16,031 nucleotides of DNA from Candidatus Omnitrophica bacterium CG1_02_40_15 (GTDB lineage: Bacteria > Omnitrophota > Gorgyraeia > Gorgyraeales > Gorgyraeaceae), in contig MNVP01000092.1 of assembly GCA_001871815.1 (NCBI GenBank), positions 1-16,031 of the forward strand. Reading direction: 5' to 3'. The translations under genes were made by a program, and so were the position numbers. Position 1 is the stretch's first letter; each line of letters starts with the position of its first letter. Below the pieces are notes generated by a model. That model was not told the DNA's origin and ran no database searches. It saw only the letters and a list, made by a program, of their open reading frames with translations. This document shows positions 13,064-16,031 of this stretch, one piece after another.

Positions 13064-14467
13064 ATGCAATCAGAAAACAAAAACCTCACAGCAGCAATTT
13101 TAGTATCGAGCATCAGTTTTATAATAGTTTCCTATCTTGTTTTCCGCACCAGCTTTCCTAAATTACCTAATATTTTTTTATATAATCTTATCATAATCTT
13201 CAGCCTGCATGAGCTCGGGTATAATAGAAGCCTTTTTTTTCTGGGTGCAAGTATTTTTTTGACAATCCTTGTATCTATTGCCGCGCATTTCTATTATGTC
13301 TGGAACATCCCTGTATTTTTCATAACATTTTTAATTGCCGACAATGAAATAAAGAAACACGACTATTATTCCCGCATCGCAGAAGCCCGCATAGAAGAGA
13401 TAAGAGGAAATATTAATGTCCTTGAGGATGATCACGCCAGGCATAAAAGAGAAGCCGTATCTTTAGAGAAGAAAGAAGAGAGGTATAATTCCCTGAAGGA
13501 TGTTGTTTCTGCGCTTAATTCCACGTTATCCATGGAGGATGTTGCAAGAAAGATAATGGATAATGCTTTTAATATTGTGGGTAAATCAGATTCCGGCCTT
13601 TTATTTCTGGTGGATACCGTAAAACAGGAATTACACCTTGCTCTTTCAAGGAACAAAATTTCTCCGGAAAAAATAAAAACAAAAAAAGGCGATATTCTGG
13701 ATGATTGGGTTTTTAAACAACGCCAGGCCTTTCTAACGGAAGACATAAAAAAAGATTTCAGGTTTAGCGAAGATAAGTTTAATGGATACGAAAGGCTGTT
13801 CCGCTCTGTTATTTCGTGCCCCTTCTTAATGGAAGGCCGTAAAGTCATAGGCATATTGAGGCTTGAAAATTCTAAGCCTTATAACTATACTTCCGAAGAC
13901 CTCAGGCTTTTGGATATTATATGCGATATAGGAGCAGTAAGCTTTCAGAACGCAGCCTTGTATAAAGAGACTCTGGCGCTGGCTATTAGAGATGGCCTTA
14001 CAGGCTTATTCTTGAGAAGATATTTTCTGGACAGGCTAAAGGAAGAATTGTCTCGCTCGCTCAGGAATAATTCAAGCTGTTCTTTTCTTATGATAGACAT
14101 AGATAATTTCAAAAATTATAACGACGAATACGGCCACACAGCCGGCGACATGGTGCTAAAAGCAATTTCCAAAGTTCTTTTAAATTTTGCAGATCCAGGG
14201 ATAGTTTGCCGTTACGGCGGAGAAGAATTTTCAATACTCTTGCCTGATGCTTCTAAAAAAGATGCGATCCGCATTGCTGATAATATCAGAAAGGCTGTGA
14301 AAAAAGAAGATATAGAGCTTCGCAGGGTAAAGACTCATATTACAGTTTCTATTGGCGTGGCTGCGTTTCCGGAAGACGCTAAGATACAGGATGAATTGAT
14401 CATGAAAGCTGATGAATGCCTCTATAAAGCAAAGCGTGAAGGGAAAGATAGAGTAATAATATCGTAG
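13064..14467 (+). CDS. membrane GAF-GGDEF diguanylate cyclase (first paralogue)
   Basis: Predicted to make cyclic-di-GMP at the inner membrane. About four hydrophobic segments (AAILVSSISFIIVSYLVF, NIFLYNLIIIFSLHEL, FFLGASIFLTILVSIAA, IPVFFITFLIA) are followed by a coiled coil (about 95-145), a GAF domain (about 150-300) and GGDEF (about 305-467). The active-site loop is RYGGEEF (GGEEF near residue 385), and MIDIDNFKNYNDEYGH keeps the metal-binding Asp and ND pair. The usual Asn of DxLTGLxNRRYF is Leu (DGLTGLFLRRYF). The RxxD inhibitory site expected nine residues before GGEEF is absent (ADPG). ATG 13064 is chosen over GTG 13058 because AAGGG at 13054-13058 overlaps the GTG. The stop TAG lies in a palindrome. 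Paralogue of the next gene. Confidence 0.92.
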   Translation: MQSENKNLTAAILVSSISFIIVSYLVFRTSFPKLPNIFLYNLIIIFSLHELGYNRSLFFLGASIFLTILVSIAAHFYYVWNIPVFFITFLIADNEIKKHDYYSRIAEARIEEIRGNINVLEDDHARHKREAVSLEKKEERYNSLKDVVSALNSTLSMEDVARKIMDNAFNIVGKSDSGLLFLVDTVKQELHLALSRNKISPEKIKTKKGDILDDWVFKQRQAFLTEDIKKDFRFSEDKFNGYERLFRSVISCPFLMEGRKVIGILRLENSKPYNYTSEDLRLLDIICDIGAVSFQNAALYKETLALAIRDGLTGLFLRRYFLDRLKEELSRSLRNNSSCSFLMIDIDNFKNYNDEYGHTAGDMVLKAISKVLLNFADPGIVCRYGGEEFSILLPDASKKDAIRIADNIRKAVKKEDIELRRVKTHITVSIGVAAFPEDAKIQDELIMKADECLYKAKREGKDRVIIS

Positions 14468-14492
14468 GGACAGGACAATGCCCTGTCCCTAC
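14464..14492 (+). repeat. GTAGGG-type palindrome over the stop codon of the first GGDEF gene
   Basis: GTAGGGACAGG (14464-14474), loop ACAATGC, CCTGTCCCTAC (14482-14492), eleven perfect base pairs. The stop TAG is bases two to four of the left arm. No T-run follows, so it is not a classical terminator. Third copy of the GTAGGG...CCCTAC family in the window. Confidence 0.9.
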
Positions 14493-14530
14493 AGAAATGC
14501 GTCATTCCACTTACGAAAAGGCGAGTTTTT

Positions 14531-15817
14531 ATGAACCCTTTTATATATTTTATTTTTTATGTGTTACTTTTGATTTTGAGCTACAGGGTAAAATTATCCT
14601 GGTCTTTGGCCTTGTCCAGCTTGATAAGCTTATTTATTTTGATATTCAAAATAAAGAACGCTTCATATGAAACAGTTTTATTTATTTTATTTTTTAACGC
14701 CATACCTCTTATCACAGAAAAATTCAGAAAAAATTTTAACACCTATAAATTACGCATGAGAACCGAACTTGAATCTGTTAGAGAAATCTACGATCGCCTC
14801 CTAGAGGCGGATAAAAAGCAGTTAGAATCAAACCTTGAGATAGAGAGAAAGATGCAGCAAGTCTCCTCTCTATACGAGATATCGAAAGATATGTCTAGCT
14901 GCCTTACCTTTGAGGATATATTTAATATATTTTCCTCAGTCCTTAAAAAATCCTTTAGATTCAGGCTCGCGAGGCTTGTGCTTTTGAAAGAGCCTAAGGG
15001 CGCTATAGATTCTATTTATGAGATTGAGCTTGGGCGCTCTTACGCCAAATCCGCGCCTGATAATTTTGACAGAGAACTTGTAAATATAGTTTTTGAAACG
15101 CGGAAAGAAATTCTGATCACGCCTCAAGAAGGCCTGCCTTTTTTAAGAAGACTTTCTGTTATAAAAAGTTTTGAGACTTTGATAGCTATACCGCTTATAT
15201 CAGAAGAAAAGATAGCCGGTATATTATATATTGAAAACATTTCCAGGATATATTTCGAAAATTTTCTGATTCTCTCAAGCCAGTTTGCAATCGAGCTCCA
15301 GAAAGTAATCCTGTATAAAAAAGTCCAGGAAATGGCTATTACAGATTCACTGACGGAAGTTTCCACGAGGCGCTATTTTTTAGAGAGGCTTAGAGGAGAG
15401 ATCCGGCGTTCCATGCGCAGGAAATCCAGCATGTCTTTTCTTATGGTTGATCTGGACTATTTTAAAGAGAAAAATGACAAGTTTGGCCATCTGGTCGGGG
15501 ATGTCATATTAAAAGAGATTGCCAAAATTCTTAAATCAAATCTTCGCGAGATTGATATGATCGGCAGATACGGCGGCGAAGAGTTTAGCGTAGTCCTGAC
15601 AGGGATTGCGAGAGTTGGCGCATTCCAGGTTGCAGAACGTCTCCGTTCAAGCATTGAACATTCTGTATTTAAGGCATACGATGAAAAAGTCTCTAGTACG
15701 ATTAGTATAGGCATTGCCAGTTTCCCTGAAGATGGCGTGGACGAAAATACCCTCATTGAATCAGCGGACAGGGCTCTTTACAAGGCAAAAGAAGATGGCC
15801 GCAACCGTGTGAAATAA
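14531..15817 (+). CDS. membrane GAF-GGDEF diguanylate cyclase (second paralogue)
   Basis: Predicted cyclic-di-GMP synthase with the same layout as its neighbour. Three hydrophobic segments (FIYFIFYVLLLILSY, WSLALSSLISLFILIF, TVLFILFFNAIPLI) are followed by a coiled coil (about 63-115), a GAF-like domain (about 115-265, YEISKDMSSCLTFEDIFNIF) and GGDEF (about 270-428). RYGGEEF carries the active site (GGEEF at 348-352) and MVDLDYFKEKNDKFGH keeps the metal and ND residues. REID at 339-342 is a proper RxxD inhibitory site, so product inhibition is likely, unlike the first paralogue. DSLTEVSTRRYF replaces the usual DxLTGLxNRRYF. ATG 14531 has AAAAGGCGAG just upstream (about 14516-14525). 428 residues. 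Probably a tandem duplication that has diverged in its sensor half. Confidence 0.92.
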   Translation: MNPFIYFIFYVLLLILSYRVKLSWSLALSSLISLFILIFKIKNASYETVLFILFFNAIPLITEKFRKNFNTYKLRMRTELESVREIYDRLLEADKKQLESNLEIERKMQQVSSLYEISKDMSSCLTFEDIFNIFSSVLKKSFRFRLARLVLLKEPKGAIDSIYEIELGRSYAKSAPDNFDRELVNIVFETRKEILITPQEGLPFLRRLSVIKSFETLIAIPLISEEKIAGILYIENISRIYFENFLILSSQFAIELQKVILYKKVQEMAITDSLTEVSTRRYFLERLRGEIRRSMRRKSSMSFLMVDLDYFKEKNDKFGHLVGDVILKEIAKILKSNLREIDMIGRYGGEEFSVVLTGIARVGAFQVAERLRSSIEHSVFKAYDEKVSSTISIGIASFPEDGVDENTLIESADRALYKAKEDGRNRVK

Positions 15818-15827
15818 ATGAGGACAC

Positions 15828-15899
15828 CCTTGACATTTTGCGGGGGATTTGAACGCACTAGAAACCAGTTATTTTAATGTACTACGCAAAATGTCAAGG
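15828..15899 (+). repeat. 15-bp inverted repeat after the second GGDEF gene
   Basis: CCTTGACATTTTGCG (15828-15842) and its exact reverse complement (15885-15899) are separated by 42 bases. It begins ten bases after the stop codon and is joined directly to the 71-bp tandem repeat. There is no T-run after the stem, so a terminator role is unproven. Confidence 0.9.
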
Positions 15900-16031
15900 A
15901 TTAATTCGCACAGTAACTTATGTGTCCGAACTTATCCCCCCTTCATTCTTTCAGAATGAAAGAAGGGGGGATTAATTCGCACAGTAACTTATGTGTCCGA
16001 ACTTATCCCCCCTTCATTCTTTCAGAATGAA
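15900..16031 (+). repeat. 71-bp tandem repeat with an internal hairpin, running off the window
   Basis: Copy 1 is 15900-15970; copy 2 starts at 15971 and is identical for the 61 bases visible. Each unit has a linker, ATTAATTCGCACA then GTAACTTATGTGTCCGAA then CTTAT, and a hairpin CCCCCCTT...AAGGGGGG with CATTCT/AGAATG inside. The linker halves also flank a different hairpin in the hrcA leader (3763-3850). The number of copies beyond the window is unknown. Confidence 0.92.

Noticed and set aside
12918..13103. Open frame of 61 residues upstream of the first GGDEF gene
   Set aside because: It is a translation of the TCGACAGGCTC/GAAGTCGAAG repeat mosaic and runs into the GGDEF gene in another frame.
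14464..14492. Rho-independent terminator after the first GGDEF gene
   Set aside because: The stem is strong but no T-run follows, and the same palindrome type occurs inside coding sequences.
15900..16031. CRISPR array at the right edge
   Set aside because: The two visible units are identical throughout, with no variable spacers and no cas genes; the unit contains its own hairpin and linker, so it is a plain tandem repeat as far as visible.

Overview
The window looks like a stretch of chromosome from an uncultured, AT-leaning bacterium. Gene content is housekeeping, and almost every gap between genes, plus several gene interiors, is loaded with short palindromic repeats. That repeat load and the gene order recall Omnitrophota-like or related candidate-phylum genomes, but this is an impression from memory; no marker gene here settles the phylum. 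All twelve supported protein genes lie on the + strand, and no RNA genes were seen.

Layout: (1) 1-262, repeat-rich leader with no gene I can name. (2) 263-3666, a tRNA/ribosome maintenance cluster: miaB (lacking the TRAM domain), miaA (with a repeat-encoded tail) and hflX. (3) 3682-3880, a promoter with a CIRCE operator, followed by a leader packed with hairpins. (4) 3891-8743, the HrcA-controlled chaperone operon hrcA-grpE-dnaK-dnaJ. (5) 8834-10642, a tightly packed trio: FmdB-type zinc ribbon, VanZ-like membrane protein, DUF1015 protein. (6) 10734-11579, accD. (7) 11792-12895, an orphan UgpC/MsmX/MalK-type ABC ATPase behind a probable sigma-70 promoter and nested repeats. (8) 13064-15817, two paralogous membrane GAF-GGDEF proteins. 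(9) 15828-16031, a 15-bp-arm hairpin followed by a 71-bp tandem repeat that runs off the right edge.

Functionally, miaA and miaB would make ms2i6A on tRNAs, and hflX would rescue or split stalled ribosomes. HrcA, a CIRCE-binding repressor, would control the GrpE-DnaK-DnaJ machine and its own synthesis. AccD would carry out the carboxyl-transfer step of malonyl-CoA synthesis with an AccA encoded elsewhere. The two GGDEF proteins would set local cyclic-di-GMP; only the second keeps the inhibitory RxxD site.

The most interesting signal is the repeat landscape. Several unrelated palindrome families sit in frame inside miaB, hflX and the DUF1015 gene. Four genes (miaB, miaA, grpE, the first GGDEF gene) use a stop codon lying inside or at the edge of a repeat. 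One palindrome is inserted into a copy of another repeat with an apparent 6-bp target duplication. Four intergenic gaps hold hairpins built from a short word repeated on both arms, with a different word at each locus. This resembles in principle the Rickettsia palindromic elements, but with several families and conserved-end/variable-core designs.
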